DNA of 64,000 nucleotides from an uncultured Bacilli bacterium (GTDB lineage: Bacteria > Bacillota_I > Bacilli_A > RF39 > UBA660): contig CALVKC010000003.1 in NCBI GenBank assembly GCA_944332505.1, forward strand, positions 62,001-126,000. Reading direction: 5' to 3'. Position 1 is the first letter of the stretch, and every line of letters begins with the position of its first letter. The position numbers were made by a program, and so were the translations under genes. The notes beneath the pieces were generated by a model, which was not told where the DNA came from, ran no database searches, and saw nothing but the letters and a program-made list of their open reading frames with translations. Shown here one piece after another: positions 37,119 to 48,500 of this stretch.

Positions 37119-38317
37119 TATATAATTTCCATTTCTTCAGTTTCATTAAAAGTTACATCATTCTCATTTACTGAAAATTCAGTGTTATCAGTCTGTTGTG
37201 TTATACCATCTAAGATGTCTTTAATGTAAACTTTCTTATATTCGTCTATTTTCTCTGGACAGCATAATCCGTTATGAACGCATGCAATTTCACCTTCATA
37301 AGTAACGTTAAAAGGTGTTGGTAATTGATTTTTAGTAACTTTAATCTTACTAACAATACCATAATTATATGTTTGTCCTTTAGCGGTTGCTGATAATTTT
37401 TTAGTTGCTGCTTTAGCAACGCCACCTAAATGCATGATTAATCTAGCACCATAAAAGAATGTTTTACCACCTTTTAATTCAATTGATGGTAACCCCATAG
37501 CAGAATTCATTGAATCGTTCCATATTTTATTAACACACACAAAAGTATTAAAATATGGCTCACTGACCTTTCTAGACATCGGTATTCGTGAATTAAGTAA
37601 CCCGTTAAATGCCACTGAAATAGCACCAGCATCGAACATATTATTACCTAATTTAGACACTAAAGATTTATATGAACCTATTGACCCAATTGAATCCCAT
37701 ATAAAACAAATAGGCTGTTGTATGTCACCTCTTTCTTGCATGTCTAATATGTCATTCATAGCATATGCAATATCCTCAATTACGGCTGTTTTACGCTTTG
37801 TTTTAGTTTTCTTACCACTTGAATAATCATTATCTCCATATTGGGCACATAATTGTTTAGTATCAAAATAAAGAAACTCACCAACATAATTAATTATTCT
37901 AGTCTCTTTTTTCAATGTTATTTCACCAGTTTCTTCATCCACATACTCAACATCAACCTCTCCATATATAGGGGATGCTTTCACACCACAGTTAATTGCA
38001 TATTTAAAATCAAAGTTACTTTCAGTTTCAAAAATAACTGGTAATATACCATTATTAATACATGAAGCAATTAAACAATTCTTTATTGTTGATTTACCCG
38101 TATTTGACCAACCAGTTATTATTGTAGTATAACCTTGTGGTATACCAGGCAATTTTACGGCATTAGAAAATGCTTCTGGCAATGGTATAAAGTCCATTGG
38201 CTTATCAGCATTGGACATTTCTAAATTATTTTCATCTACTGTCATGCCCATTTTTGCCATAATGTCAGCAACACATGGTTTTTTCAAAATTTCTTTTTTC
38301 TTTATTGCTTGTTTCAT
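37118..38317 (-). CDS. uvsX: RecA/UvsX-like recombinase
   Basis: 399 residues. Walker A is GWSNTGKST (~80-88) in the setting GIPQGYTTIITG. A Walker B-like strand reads CFIWDSIGSIGSY (~195), and the L2-like region has FNGLLNSRIPMSRK. The protein forms filaments on ssDNA and drives strand exchange and recombination-dependent replication with the SSB (38974-39906). It is the last gene of the operon SSB, TK, recombinase, read from the promoter at 39965-39996 and closed by the terminator at 37091. It could equally be named RecA-like; the T4 setting favours UvsX. Confidence 0.9.
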   Translation of the reverse strand: MKQAIKKKEILKKPCVADIMAKMGMTVDENNLEMSNADKPMDFIPLPEAFSNAVKLPGIPQGYTTIITGWSNTGKSTIKNCLIASCINNGILPVIFETESNFDFKYAINCGVKASPIYGEVDVEYVDEETGEITLKKETRIINYVGEFLYFDTKQLCAQYGDNDYSSGKKTKTKRKTAVIEDIAYAMNDILDMQERGDIQQPICFIWDSIGSIGSYKSLVSKLGNNMFDAGAISVAFNGLLNSRIPMSRKVSEPYFNTFVCVNKIWNDSMNSAMGLPSIELKGGKTFFYGARLIMHLGGVAKAATKKLSATAKGQTYNYGIVSKIKVTKNQLPTPFNVTYEGEIACVHNGLCCPEKIDEYKKVYIKDILDGITQQTDNTEFSVNENDVTFNETEEMEII

Positions 38318-38342
38318 AACTATTTAATATGTTAAATTTATG

Positions 38343-38948
38343 TTAAGAGTTTAATTTGGATAATTCCATCCAGCATTTACGACATAATGGTTTATATAAA
38401 TCATTACCACCAATCATTATTTGATTACCATCTAAAATTAGATTCCCTAACGAATCAAATCTAGCATTTATAGAAGTCTTTCTTCCACAACTACATCTAG
38501 ATTTAACTTCTTCTATTGTATCAGCCAATTCAAAAAGCCGTTTAGACCCAGGAAACAACTTAGATTGAAAATCTGTTCGCAATCCAAAACACATAACATT
38601 TATATTCAAATTATCAACTATTTTAGCCAATTGATTAACTTGTTCTTCAGTCAAAAACTGACACTCATCAATCAATATCCACTCTAATTTAGATAATGTA
38701 GATAATAAAATATTGTTATAACATTCTACTGCTCTATATATATCTTCATTATCAGATATCATAACACAATTACGTTCAATCCCAATTCTAGACCTAATAA
38801 TTCCATCACCATCCCTAGTATCAGTTTTAGGCTTTAAAACCATAAAAGGTATACCATTTTCCTCAAAATTATATGCCGTGGTTAATAATCTTAAAGTTTT
38901 ACTTGAACCCATAGTTCCATAATAAAAATACAATTTACTTTGATTCAT
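38343..38948 (-). CDS. tdk: thymidine kinase (type II)
   Basis: 201 residues. It has the P-loop YYGTMGSSKT at ~8-17, the Walker B-type ILIDECQFL at ~91, the lasso-region pattern CFGLRTDFQSKLFPGS (~116-131), and two zinc pairs (CSCG near 152 and CRKC near 189). It phosphorylates thymidine to dTMP for dNTP salvage. All catalytic and structural motifs of bacterial and T4 TK are present. It sits between the SSB and RecA genes, 24-25 bases from each, and is co-transcribed with them. Confidence 0.94.
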   Translation of the reverse strand: MNQSKLYFYYGTMGSSKTLRLLTTAYNFEENGIPFMVLKPKTDTRDGDGIIRSRIGIERNCVMISDNEDIYRAVECYNNILLSTLSKLEWILIDECQFLTEEQVNQLAKIVDNLNINVMCFGLRTDFQSKLFPGSKRLFELADTIEEVKSRCSCGRKTSINARFDSLGNLILDGNQIMIGGNDLYKPLCRKCWMELSKLNS

Positions 38949-38973
38949 ATAATTAATTTAATTATAAATTATT

Positions 38974-39906
38974 TTAGAATGGCAAATCATCGTCATCATC
39001 TACAATATTCGTAGATGTGTTCTCCATATTATTTTTTATCAATGAAACTTCTTCGTGTTCTGGAATGTCCGAAGATTCAGTTTCTTTTACTGTATGTTCA
39101 TTAGTTTCATATTTATCAACATACTTTTGTTGAACTTTATCAAAAACTGGTACACCACCACGAATAATAATTGACATATATTCATATGGTTTAACTTTAT
39201 AAACATCTGTCCATGATTTACTATCGTTTATCCATGATAAACCTAAATCATAGTTATCAGTTAATGGTGTTAATTCATCTTCATCAGTAATTGTTATTCT
39301 AGTTTTACCAGTAGAATCTTTAGTCAAAGATAAACATAAATCCTTGCCTTCATTCACATCAAAAATATTTTTACCCTTTTCTAAACGTTTTTTAAAGATT
39401 GCATATATTTTATCATATACACCATCTTTTTGTTTACTGTCTGAAAATAACCAAAATTTAACACCATCTTCTTCATGACCTCTTTCAATGCATCTAACCA
39501 ACCACATTGGTTTAGCATAACTAGCTATTTCAGCCTCTTCAAAACGTTTTCTATCTACATCAGATGTAGCATTCTTTTTTAATGTTTTAGCTAATTCAGC
39601 CGTTTCGCAAAAAGGACATGGTTCAGAAATGTGATTTTTTGACGGGCATGGAAAACGTTTCCAACCACTAGGGGAAACTTCTTTACTTACTTTGACTTGG
39701 TGCATATAAACCTTATAAAAGGGGCTGCCACCTTCTGGACTAAAAGGTAATAATCTAATGGTAATGTCTTTACTATCCTCATTATCACCAAGTCTAGCTT
39801 GCAAATAATTATTCACATTAAATGTGTTTTGTAAAACTTTAGTTGTTTCTTTTTCTCTTTGATTTAAAATGTCATCAACATTAATATTAACTTTAAAATT
39901 ACTCAT
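38974..39906 (-). CDS. gp32: single-stranded DNA-binding protein, T4 gp32-like
   Basis: 310 residues. Features match gp32: a basic N-terminal arm, the core with SGWKRFPCPSKNHISEPCPFCE (Cys-His-Cys-Cys zinc site, ~83-101), and an acidic C-terminus ending DDDDDLPF for recruiting replication proteins. It coats ssDNA at forks and recombination intermediates. It heads the operon with TK and RecA. The start is ATG 39906, 58 bases from the -7 box, a longer leader than at most early genes here. In T4 the gp32 leader is autoregulatory; the AT-rich leader here has no hairpin I can defend. Confidence 0.9.
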   Translation of the reverse strand: MSNFKVNINVDDILNQREKETTKVLQNTFNVNNYLQARLGDNEDSKDITIRLLPFSPEGGSPFYKVYMHQVKVSKEVSPSGWKRFPCPSKNHISEPCPFCETAELAKTLKKNATSDVDRKRFEEAEIASYAKPMWLVRCIERGHEEDGVKFWLFSDSKQKDGVYDKIYAIFKKRLEKGKNIFDVNEGKDLCLSLTKDSTGKTRITITDEDELTPLTDNYDLGLSWINDSKSWTDVYKVKPYEYMSIIIRGGVPVFDKVQQKYVDKYETNEHTVKETESSDIPEHEEVSLIKNNMENTSTNIVDDDDDLPF

Positions 39907-39964
39907 AAAAAAAATAAAATAAAAAATTAAAAAAATTATTAAACGTATATTAAAATTTATATTA

Positions 39965-39996
39965 CAAATATATATAAAAAATGTTAAAAAAACAAA
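39965..39996 (-). promoter_or_regulatory. Bacteroidota-type promoter for SSB-TK-RecA operon
   Basis: Minus strand: TTTG (39993-39996), 20 bases, TATATTTG (39965-39972). The -33 box touches the upstream terminator stem. Confidence 0.85.
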
Positions 39997-40025
39997 AATA
40001 CAGGTATTATATTATACCTGTATTT
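39996..40025 (-). terminator. terminator of the 40.0-42.5 kb operon
   Basis: Perfect 12-bp stem (39996-40007 with 40014-40025), 6-base loop, followed on the minus strand by a T-rich run. It ends the five-gene operon just before the SSB promoter. Confidence 0.88.
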
Positions 40026-40029
40026 CATA

Positions 40030-40437
40030 TTAATATGATTTAGGTTTTAAATATTTAACCCAATTAAATAGTTTTCTATTATGAATATAATCTAAATTAT
40101 CATCATTTATGTAAGCTTCCTCTTCTAATGATATATCATGATACCCTTCATTTTGTGTTTTATGAAAACATTGAACAATGAGATATTCAACCCCATACCA
40201 TACATAAAATGATAACACTCCCAATAATGCATACAATGTTGATATTTTAGCAATTAAACATATTATCAACAATAATGCGATACCAACAACGCCTAATTCT
40301 AACATTTGTAAACTATGAATTTTTTCATGATTTTTATCTTTATCCGATAAATTTTTACTTTTAGAAAAAACTATAGAAAAAAGATTAAATAACTTATAAT
40401 TTCCAAATGGCAAAAGTTTATTATATACTATTATCAT
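40030..40437 (-). CDS. small membrane protein with metallopeptidase-like HEKIH motif
   Basis: 135 residues. NHEKIHSLQMLELGV at ~36-50 resembles a short HExxH-type zinc site. Two hydrophobic helices follow (VVGIALLLIICLIA and LYALLGVLSFYVWYGVEYLI), then a conserved-looking tail (ISLEEEAYINDDNLDYIHNR and FNWVKYL). This pattern recalls small membrane proteins encoded by Bacteroidota chromosomes, so transfer from a host is plausible. It is the last gene of a five-gene operon, overlapping the gene before it by four bases (ATGA). Peptidase activity is a guess from the motif. Confidence 0.6.
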   Translation of the reverse strand: MIIVYNKLLPFGNYKLFNLFSIVFSKSKNLSDKDKNHEKIHSLQMLELGVVGIALLLIICLIAKISTLYALLGVLSFYVWYGVEYLIVQCFHKTQNEGYHDISLEEEAYINDDNLDYIHNRKLFNWVKYLKPKSY

Positions 40438-41225
40438 AATCCAAATATTTTTTTAATATCTTGATTTAATTCATCTTCTATTGCAAAAGAATCTTCAATT
40501 TCTCTTTCGTTGAAATTGTCAACATCATTATTAGTTATTTCATACTCTGAAGTAGTGCTTTCATCATTATCACTATATCCACTGTAATTACTATTAGGGT
40601 CAATGCCTTTCTTTTCCCAATAATCTTTAGGGCTAACATTAAATGGATAAGAATCTAATGACCTTAAATTTAATTTTTCAGTTTGTGTTGGATTTCTTTT
40701 TTCAAACTCTTGTTTAAAATTGGCAATTTCTTGATTATTATTATCAATCATTTGTTCCATTTTATCCAACGACTTCAATAATGCTTCTATTTTAGCATCC
40801 ACATGACCAAGTTCAGTACCAACATGATTAACCTTTGTATTCATTTTTTCTTGAGCGTTGGTAATGTCATCAACATCAATAACATCATCTTCTTCTTGTG
40901 GCTCATTATCACCAAAAGGCATTTCATCTTGTTGTGGCATATCCATATTTTCACCATCTTGTGGTGGTTGCATACTTATGTCGTCTTGCTGTGGCAAATC
41001 CATATTATTACCATCTTGCGATTGCCCCATATTCATATCAGAATTGCCATCACCTTGTTGTGGCTGCATACTCATGTCACCATTATCTTGTGACATTGCA
41101 TCATCCTCATTAGTATCATCATCTTCTTCTAAATTAGTAGGCACATATGACCATTCGCATAATTTCATAAATTGCTTATGAGCCTCTAATAATTTTTTAT
41201 CTTTTAAATATTTTTTATCCATCAT
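40434..41225 (-). CDS. acidic Met/Gln-repeat protein with coiled coil
   Basis: 263 residues. Residues ~40-115 are low-complexity and acidic, with loose repeats such as MSMQPQQGDG, MDLPQQDD and MDMPQQDEMP. A coiled coil follows at ~118-175 (MNTKVNHVGTELGHVDAKIE). Next is a conserved-looking segment, RSLDSYPFNVSPKDYWEKKG, and an acidic C-terminus. I recall similar coiled-coil plus SLDSYPFN segments in proteins of large Bacteroidota phages, possibly virion-associated, but I cannot name a family. Its start overlaps the upstream gene's stop, and it overlaps the next gene by four bases. Confidence 0.65.
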   Translation of the reverse strand: MMDKKYLKDKKLLEAHKQFMKLCEWSYVPTNLEEDDDTNEDDAMSQDNGDMSMQPQQGDGNSDMNMGQSQDGNNMDLPQQDDISMQPPQDGENMDMPQQDEMPFGDNEPQEEDDVIDVDDITNAQEKMNTKVNHVGTELGHVDAKIEALLKSLDKMEQMIDNNNQEIANFKQEFEKRNPTQTEKLNLRSLDSYPFNVSPKDYWEKKGIDPNSNYSGYSDNDESTTSEYEITNNDVDNFNEREIEDSFAIEDELNQDIKKIFGL

Positions 41226-41500
41226 TAATCTCTTAGCAATTCTTTATTATCTTCAGTTATTATCGTTTTAGAACTTTCAGTACGTTCTATAATGCTCTTA
41301 TCTTTTTTTAATTTTTTAACTTTATGCTGGTCATTATTTAAAATTTCAGCCGCTAACTTTATTTTTTCTTTAGTTTCCATAGTCGATTTATTTAATGATT
41401 CATTAGTTACACAATTTGATTTTTCATCGAATAAATTTACAGTATTTATTCTTTTTTGTAATTTCTTATTCTTTACCCTTTTAATTATAAAACGTTTCAT
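41225..41500 (-). CDS. small Lys-rich hypothetical protein (91 aa)
   Basis: 91 residues with a strongly basic N-terminus (MKRFIIKRVKNKKLQKR) and a helical charged remainder. There is no recognisable domain. It is placed inside the operon, 25 bases after the gene upstream and overlapping the start of the gene downstream (TAATG). It could be a nucleic-acid-binding or scaffold-like protein; nothing decides it. Confidence 0.6.
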   Translation of the reverse strand: MKRFIIKRVKNKKLQKRINTVNLFDEKSNCVTNESLNKSTMETKEKIKLAAEILNNDQHKVKKLKKDKSIIERTESSKTIITEDNKELLRD

Positions 41501-41525
41501 ATGACTTTTTAATATAAATATCTAA

Positions 41526-41927
41526 TTATTGGAAAATAACAGTGCATTTATCTTCTATTAATTGGATTTCATGTATATTTAATTGTCCATTTATTAACAT
41601 GATAAGTTTATTTTTATATTCTTCCCAATTTAACCTATAATCGTGACTAACTATACCATTTTTATCTTCAATTAACTTATTTAAAGCATTTATTGAAAAT
41701 AAACAATTATTTTTTGAATGTAATATTGTACATCCATGAATATTTTTGAGATAAATTTCTTTATTTTTAACTTGTATTGTAATTAAGTATTCATTTTCGT
41801 CATCATTAATCGAATAAATTCTAATTTTATTCAAATTAACGCCAAAAGATTCTTTTAATATTGATAATATGTTAATTATTTTTCTTTTAGAAGTAAAGAT
41901 TCCTATTAATGTGTTATTATGTTTCAT
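41526..41927 (-). CDS. hypothetical early protein (133 aa)
   Basis: 133 residues, mixed alpha/beta pattern, no membrane segment. Noticeable parts are IGIFTSKRKIINILSILKES at the N-terminus and YRLNWEEYKNKLIMLING near the C-terminus. No family recognised. It overlaps the upstream gene by four bases (ATGA), implying translational coupling in the operon that starts at the promoter 42543-42574. Confidence 0.6.
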   Translation of the reverse strand: MKHNNTLIGIFTSKRKIINILSILKESFGVNLNKIRIYSINDDENEYLITIQVKNKEIYLKNIHGCTILHSKNNCLFSINALNKLIEDKNGIVSHDYRLNWEEYKNKLIMLINGQLNIHEIQLIEDKCTVIFQ

Positions 41928-42526
41928 GTTTTCATATCTTGTAAATATATAAAATATGGTGTTGCATATTTTTTATTATTAATTATTCTCTTTATCATCA
42001 AATCTAAAAAAGAGTCATTTTCATATATTATTGCATTATTACAATTAGTTATCTTAGATAATACTTTTTGTTTGCTGACATTAACCCAATCAAACATCTC
42101 TAAATATAACCCAATAACGTAATTATCATAATATATATATACCATTTTATTATTTATATAAATATATTTCTTATTAGCATTATTCAAAATATTAATTAAC
42201 TTTTTTATTTTACTGTATTTAATTGTTAATATATTAATATAGTAATATTTTAATTGATTAACACTAATGTTAATGACATATTCATAAAATTTCTTAATAT
42301 CATGTTCGTATTCATCCCTTTTCTCAGTCTTACCATATGTCCAAAATAAATTTTCTTTAATTTTTTTATCTAATATGGAAATTCTAGGAAAGAGTTTTTT
42401 TGCTTCATAATACCCGATAATTAGTATTGGCTTTGTTAAATCGTCAACAACAGACATGTCATTAACAACATTAACAAAACCAATCTTATTTTTTATTTTC
42501 TTATTTGTTATAATAGTACCTAACAT
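41924..42526 (-). CDS. hypothetical early protein heading five-gene operon (200 aa)
   Basis: 200 residues. The N-terminal half contains KPILIIGYYEAKKLFP and NLFWTYGKTEKRDEYEHDIK, which look conserved and globular. The C-terminal half is Ile, Lys and Tyr rich (LTIKYSKIKKLINILNNANK). I do not recognise a family. It is the first gene after a consensus promoter (16 bases from -7 box to ATG). The four genes behind it run to the terminator at 40.0 kb with overlaps or short gaps. Confidence 0.65.
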   Translation of the reverse strand: MLGTIITNKKIKNKIGFVNVVNDMSVVDDLTKPILIIGYYEAKKLFPRISILDKKIKENLFWTYGKTEKRDEYEHDIKKFYEYVINISVNQLKYYYINILTIKYSKIKKLINILNNANKKYIYINNKMVYIYYDNYVIGLYLEMFDWVNVSKQKVLSKITNCNNAIIYENDSFLDLMIKRIINNKKYATPYFIYLQDMKT

Positions 42527-42542
42527 AAAATTATATTTTATT

Positions 42543-42574
42543 CAAAAATACAATTATTTTATAAATAAAACAAA
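42543..42574 (-). promoter_or_regulatory. Bacteroidota-type promoter for five-gene operon
   Basis: Minus strand: TTTG (42571-42574), 20 bases, TATTTTTG (42543-42550). The ATG is at 42526. Confidence 0.85.
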
Positions 42575-42583
42575 TTTTAACAA

Positions 42584-45500
42584 TTAATTTTTATTAGGAT
42601 ACCTAAAAACCATATATGGCCTGCCTGGTGAATTATAACACCATATATCAGATTCAGCATAATCAGAATACCATAAATTCGTATTAGCATCATACATTTG
42701 TATATGACCATGACTATTACTATTATTACCAGATACACCAGCAATAACAACGATATCACCAGTCTCTGGCTTATAATTTTTATCTGATATAGGTTCTTTT
42801 GATACACCTCTATATACACATTTGAAACCCCAACTAGGTAAGTGTTTAGCATAACAACAAGCTGAATATGGATATACTTTAATATCAACAAAATTACCAC
42901 CATTAGGTGACATCAGAGCTTCCCTAACATATGCCGCACATTGTCCTGGTTCATCAGCATTATTTTTAACTTTATTTTTGATATATTCAACAGCCTTTAA
43001 AATGTTAGGATTATAAATTACAACTGTTTGTGGTAATTGTTTATTCTGAGGTACATCAACACCATTCCAGCTATATTTACTATTATTCAATTTATCAGCT
43101 ATCCAAGCTACTGCACCACCAATAACTGCACCCATAGGACCACCAGCAGCTAATCCAATACGTGCTCCAGATAAAATGTTGTTAGAATCATCAGTTTTAT
43201 TACCATTAGGACAAGGTAAAACCTCACCATTTAATAAGCCTTTAACTTCAGTTTCCCAATTTTCTTTAGAGGTAATACTTGTAAAATTTCTACATTCAAT
43301 TTTAAATAATTGACTAGTTACTGATAAATCACCGTATCTTTTATGTAAAGATAAATAAAACAATTCATTTAACCCATTATACTGATTAATTACTGATACT
43401 TGATTTGATGTTGATTTATCGTAAACGCCTACTGCTATTATCTTATCTGCGTTTTCACATGCCTTCACTTGTATATATTTAGGTAATTCACTTCCACTTT
43501 TGTCAACAACCCAATATAGTTCAGAAAAATGGTCATAATAAGTATTTAAAATAACATCAAAAATTTGAGCCATGCCATTATCTGATGAACAAGTTATCTT
43601 AAATGAATCTATATTATTTTTATCAAGTCCACTCATTGATATATTACTAATTTTAATATTATCTGAATACTCTATCGTTTTTTTGATGCTGTCAAATAAG
43701 TTATTAGCTAATACAGACGGATATTCATCATTAGATGTTACATATTTATTTTGCTGTGGTTGCCAATGTTCAGTTCCTGGTTTTGATGATTGCCATCCAC
43801 TAGCAACAATAACATGTCCATTTCTTTCTTTACCATCGTGTTGGAATAAATATTCACTTTTATGCCAAAAACCATCTTTCGGCTCTAGTGGTTCATCAGG
43901 ATTTTTAGTCCTATTATAATTTGTATCATATCCATTTGTTGTACAATAAGCATCCATTGATTTAACATCATGTTCATTAATTGTTTTAACTGATGAATAT
44001 GTATTAGTATTTACACCATTATTCCAAATCGGTATTTTTTTTAAAATATGTGTTGTTTCCCCAACCATCTGATATGGCGTATTTATACAAATCTCATCAA
44101 TTAACGCTTCATATCTACTTTTTAAATTTTCTGGACAATTTTTTGAAGTTTCATGTTGCGCACTATTATACAATACTTTGCAAAAATTATTACCAGCTGA
44201 TTTGTAACGATTAAACAATACCCCGACAATAATCTTTAAAGATAAGTCATCTAATCCACCAGCCTCGCCAAACATAATATCAGCAATTAATTCTTTCATA
44301 GTTTTACCATACTTGCTTGATAAATCAAACGACCACCCATCATATTGACCATTACCATACGTTAACCCATATTCTTTTACTGTCATATTAAGCACATTTT
44401 CTGATATGCCATTATCAATAGATGAATATAAAGGATTAAAATATTTATATTCACAATCATTATATATATTAGCTTCTTTCCATTCTTGATACATAACATT
44501 ATCTTCATCACCACCACTTTGGAAACTACTATTACTCAATAATCCATTTTCAACAAACGGTGTAGATAAACTAGACATTCTAGTGCCAGTAAATACAGTT
44601 TCCATATTTCCAGGACTAATCGAATGTGTAACTTTTTGAATTAAATACGTTCCTTTAAACATAGGAATATTATTTAATTGAAAGTACATTAGTGGTTGAA
44701 CCCAAGCACAACCCATCATTTTAACAGTACAAGTAAATGATTGATTTGAATAAATGGTAAACAAATCTTGCCCTACCGCAATAGCATCATTCGTATCCAA
44801 TTTTTTAACTATTTCAAATTGGGCTTGTAACGATTGGTCAGTCACTTGTGGATTTTCCATTCCAACTTGTATATCTTTAAAATAACTTTGATATTGCCCA
44901 CCAAAAGTCACACCAAATGCTGGTATTTTATACCCTTTCTCATTGTTTTTACCAATTTCTTTAGTTAAAATAGCTTGAGGTAGTTGTGATTCTTCGCCAC
45001 CTATCATATAACTATCATTTTTATATTTAGACCCAGGTATATCTAATTTTGATGATGGTTCGTTAGTGTACATAACTATAAAATCTGGCAATGATTTAAC
45101 CATAGATGTTGTAATTGAATTATATGGAATAGGCTTAAACATATCCCTCATTAATTCATCATTTATTAAGCTAGCAAAATTTTGAACACATAATAGTAAA
45201 TATCTACTTCTAGCATATGTAGATGACATAACAGATAATGCACTGCAACCAATAGTATCATAGGCATTAACAATATCTTTAACAAAATCAATAATATTAA
45301 TTGTTGCTTTATCGGTTAATTTGTTGTAATATGAATCTAAATAATGCCAACGTTCTTTTAATTTATCCAAATCCCATATTGTTGTTTTACCACCCTCTTT
45401 AGGATTACCACTCAACCATCTATCCCAAATAATTTTTAAATAGTTATATAATGCAATTTTAATTTGTTCGTTTGTTTGTGTTGACACAATATTTGATGCC

Positions 45501-48500
45501 GTTGAGGTATCAGTATTAATTATGTCATTACCATATTGTTTTAGACCTTCAACAAACCCTTCAATATATTTAGCAAATGGATTATATAATATCTCATTTA
45601 TATTCAACATGTTTGATTTTTTAATAGGATTACCAATACAATTAATTACAATACATGGAGTGAAAAATAAATTAGTTAACTTAGATATATAATCAGATGT
45701 TTCACGATTAATTAATTTAAACATTTGTTTAATAACTTTTCCATAAAAAGTAGTATCCTCATAATATTGTATTATAGAATAATTCTCAAAAAAATTATCT
45801 TGTAACTTATCTCTTAAAAAATCAATTATATTTCTAGCTGAATTATCTGTACCTTTGCATTTAGTGAATAACTCAGAGAAAAAATTATTTACTGTATAAT
45901 TACTACTCTTTGTATGGATTGATAATTGGTTATTAATCTCATCAAATTCATTTCTAAACCATTCTTCAAACATGAATATCAATTCTATCTTAATTTCATC
46001 AGCTAATTCTTCATATAACTCAGACATATCTAGCCATTCAATATCTGTTATATTGCTGAATTCTTTTTCATTGTCTATTTTATAAAAATAACCACCTAAT
46101 GTAATTAATACTAAATATGGACAATAAAAAACATTATTAGTTATTAAATCATGTTTAAAAATGTCATAATTCAAATTAAAACTACTTAAAAACATTAACG
46201 CTGCGGCTTTTTTGTTAGTCGCAAGCAGATTATAATAATCTAATTGTCCAAAAATACTGAAATTTTCATTAACTTCACCATCATAAAAGCCACATAAATA
46301 ATTAATAGTATAATTATTCACATCAGTTAATTTATTTTGATAAATACTTTTAATATCGTCTTTAGTTATTGTTTCTAATTCATATTTAATTTCATTATCA
46401 TTTTCATCATATGAAATTATTTCAATTGTATCATCATTACTATCTAATATACACTTCTTATCAGAATATTTACTATTATCTAGTAAAGTTAATGGTATTA
46501 CAGTAGGAAATTTCTTATTATCATATAATTGAATCGTTTGATATTCCATAGTTAATTTGGGACCAACCATTGAGTTAATGTCATATATATTACTGTAATA
46601 GGAACAAATATTCCCATTTGTAATATCAAATTTAAATTTATTATTTAAAGCATTCAAACCTTCAATTGTTGGTGGTGTATAGTTACTATACATCTCCCAA
46701 TCTTTAGAAACAAAAAATCTATTGGCATTTCTACTAGCAAAACCTTGAGTATAATATGCGTCACTATTATCAATAGTGTTTGTTATTGACATTGAAACAG
46801 CTAATCGTAATTTTTCCCAATTAAAATCATTTACTGGTATCAAACATTTTCCGTTTTTATTATTTTTTATATAATCACAAATTATTTTGTTATCGTTTGA
46901 AGCTAAATTCTCAAACTTATATAAATGATTAATCCAAGGAATATTATTCCCACTCCTTAAAACACTTTCGCCACCTAATAATAAGTTAATAATATTATGT
47001 GTAGTAAATGTACCATTATCATCAATAGCTTTACGAATAAACTCATATGTAGGCGTGTTATTCTTATAGAAATTTTTTGCATCAGCTACACCAATATCGT
47101 GCATTAAGCCATCTTGTGTTATGTTAACAACTGAGCTATTAATAAGTAATGCCCTCATAAGAATCTTACCACAAATATCATAATTATCACTTAACACTAT
47201 ATTGGTATATGGATTAGTATTACCAACAAAATCACATGGTGTAACAGGAATTTCCACATTCAATGGTAAATTAAATACTTCATTATTTTCTGTTAAATTA
47301 TTTTCTATTCTTTTAGTTTCTTCACTTATTTGTTTAGTCGCATTTAATAAACTTTCCACCAATTGTGCTTCTGGTGCTGACAAATCGAAACTACCAATCC
47401 ACGCCTTCTCAGTTTTTGTTATTCCGTTTTCAGTAACTGCTGAAGTAACTGTTGGGAATGCATAAAATGCATCTTTATCACCATTTTCATTTTTAGTTCT
47501 AAATTCAATGTTACTATTTTTTGGTAATTTAATTACACTTTCAGCACATGCATACAATTCATGAATAAATGTTTCAACATGAGCTAATATTAATTCAGTT
47601 ATATTTTGCACTGAAGGTTTAAACCCTAAAATTTCTTCTAATTTATTGTTTTTAGTCTTTTCAACTTCTGATTGTCTATTTTTAATATTTGTATTTAAAG
47701 AATTTTTATTTTTTGCTATTAATTTTAATAAGTCAGACCCATCATATATATAACATGAATTACCACCACTAAGACTTTCTTCAAAGTATTTAATAATATC
47801 GCCATCACTACATCCATAATAATTGAGTGCCTTCAAATCTTTCAATGTTAATGTATTATCACCAAATTTAGGTGGTAATATTAACCCACTATACACATTA
47901 GCATGTTGACATAATTCTTCATAAATCTCATTAAGATTTTGAATATCTTTATTATTAGTTATATTAGTAATTGAGGCAATACGATAATTTTCATTATCAA
48001 TAATACAATTATCATTATTTGACTCAGTTAATATTGAAGATAACTTTGTAAAATAACTATTATGTGCGGTCCAAACTGCGTTCAGCCTATTTAATTGTTC
48101 ATTTAGTTTATTTAACTCATCATCAGATTCAAGTTTAGTTAATTCACTAGCCATAGACTCAACGTCTTTCATTAATTCTAATATTGGCCTCATTTGTTTA
48201 CCATTAGAATATATAAATCTATCTTGGTTATTCTCCCAATATTTTTTCCCAAAATATTCAGAATATGGCGAGGCTAATAATGAGGTTATTGTCAAATCAT
48301 TAAGTACTGAAAAAGAATAACCCACAAATTTAGCTGTTGCCCCAAAATTACCTGTAGATGAATCAAAATTAGCTCTGAAATCTGCACAAGTTAATTCATA
48401 AGATACTGGATTACCATAAAAGCCTTTTACTGTAATATTGAATTTAGGATATGGAAAAGTAAAAAAACATTTAAAAAATGACCCAGCAATTTCATCATTT

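Noticed and set aside
40803..41181. Plus-strand ORFs over the acidic repeat gene
   Set aside because: They are mirror frames of the low-complexity Gln/Asp/Met repeat region on the minus strand, with no start signals.
42577..42903. 108-codon minus-strand ORF
   Set aside because: It lies wholly within the end of the 2139-residue hub protein in another frame, and its composition (Ile/Val/Leu runs) is typical of a shadow frame.
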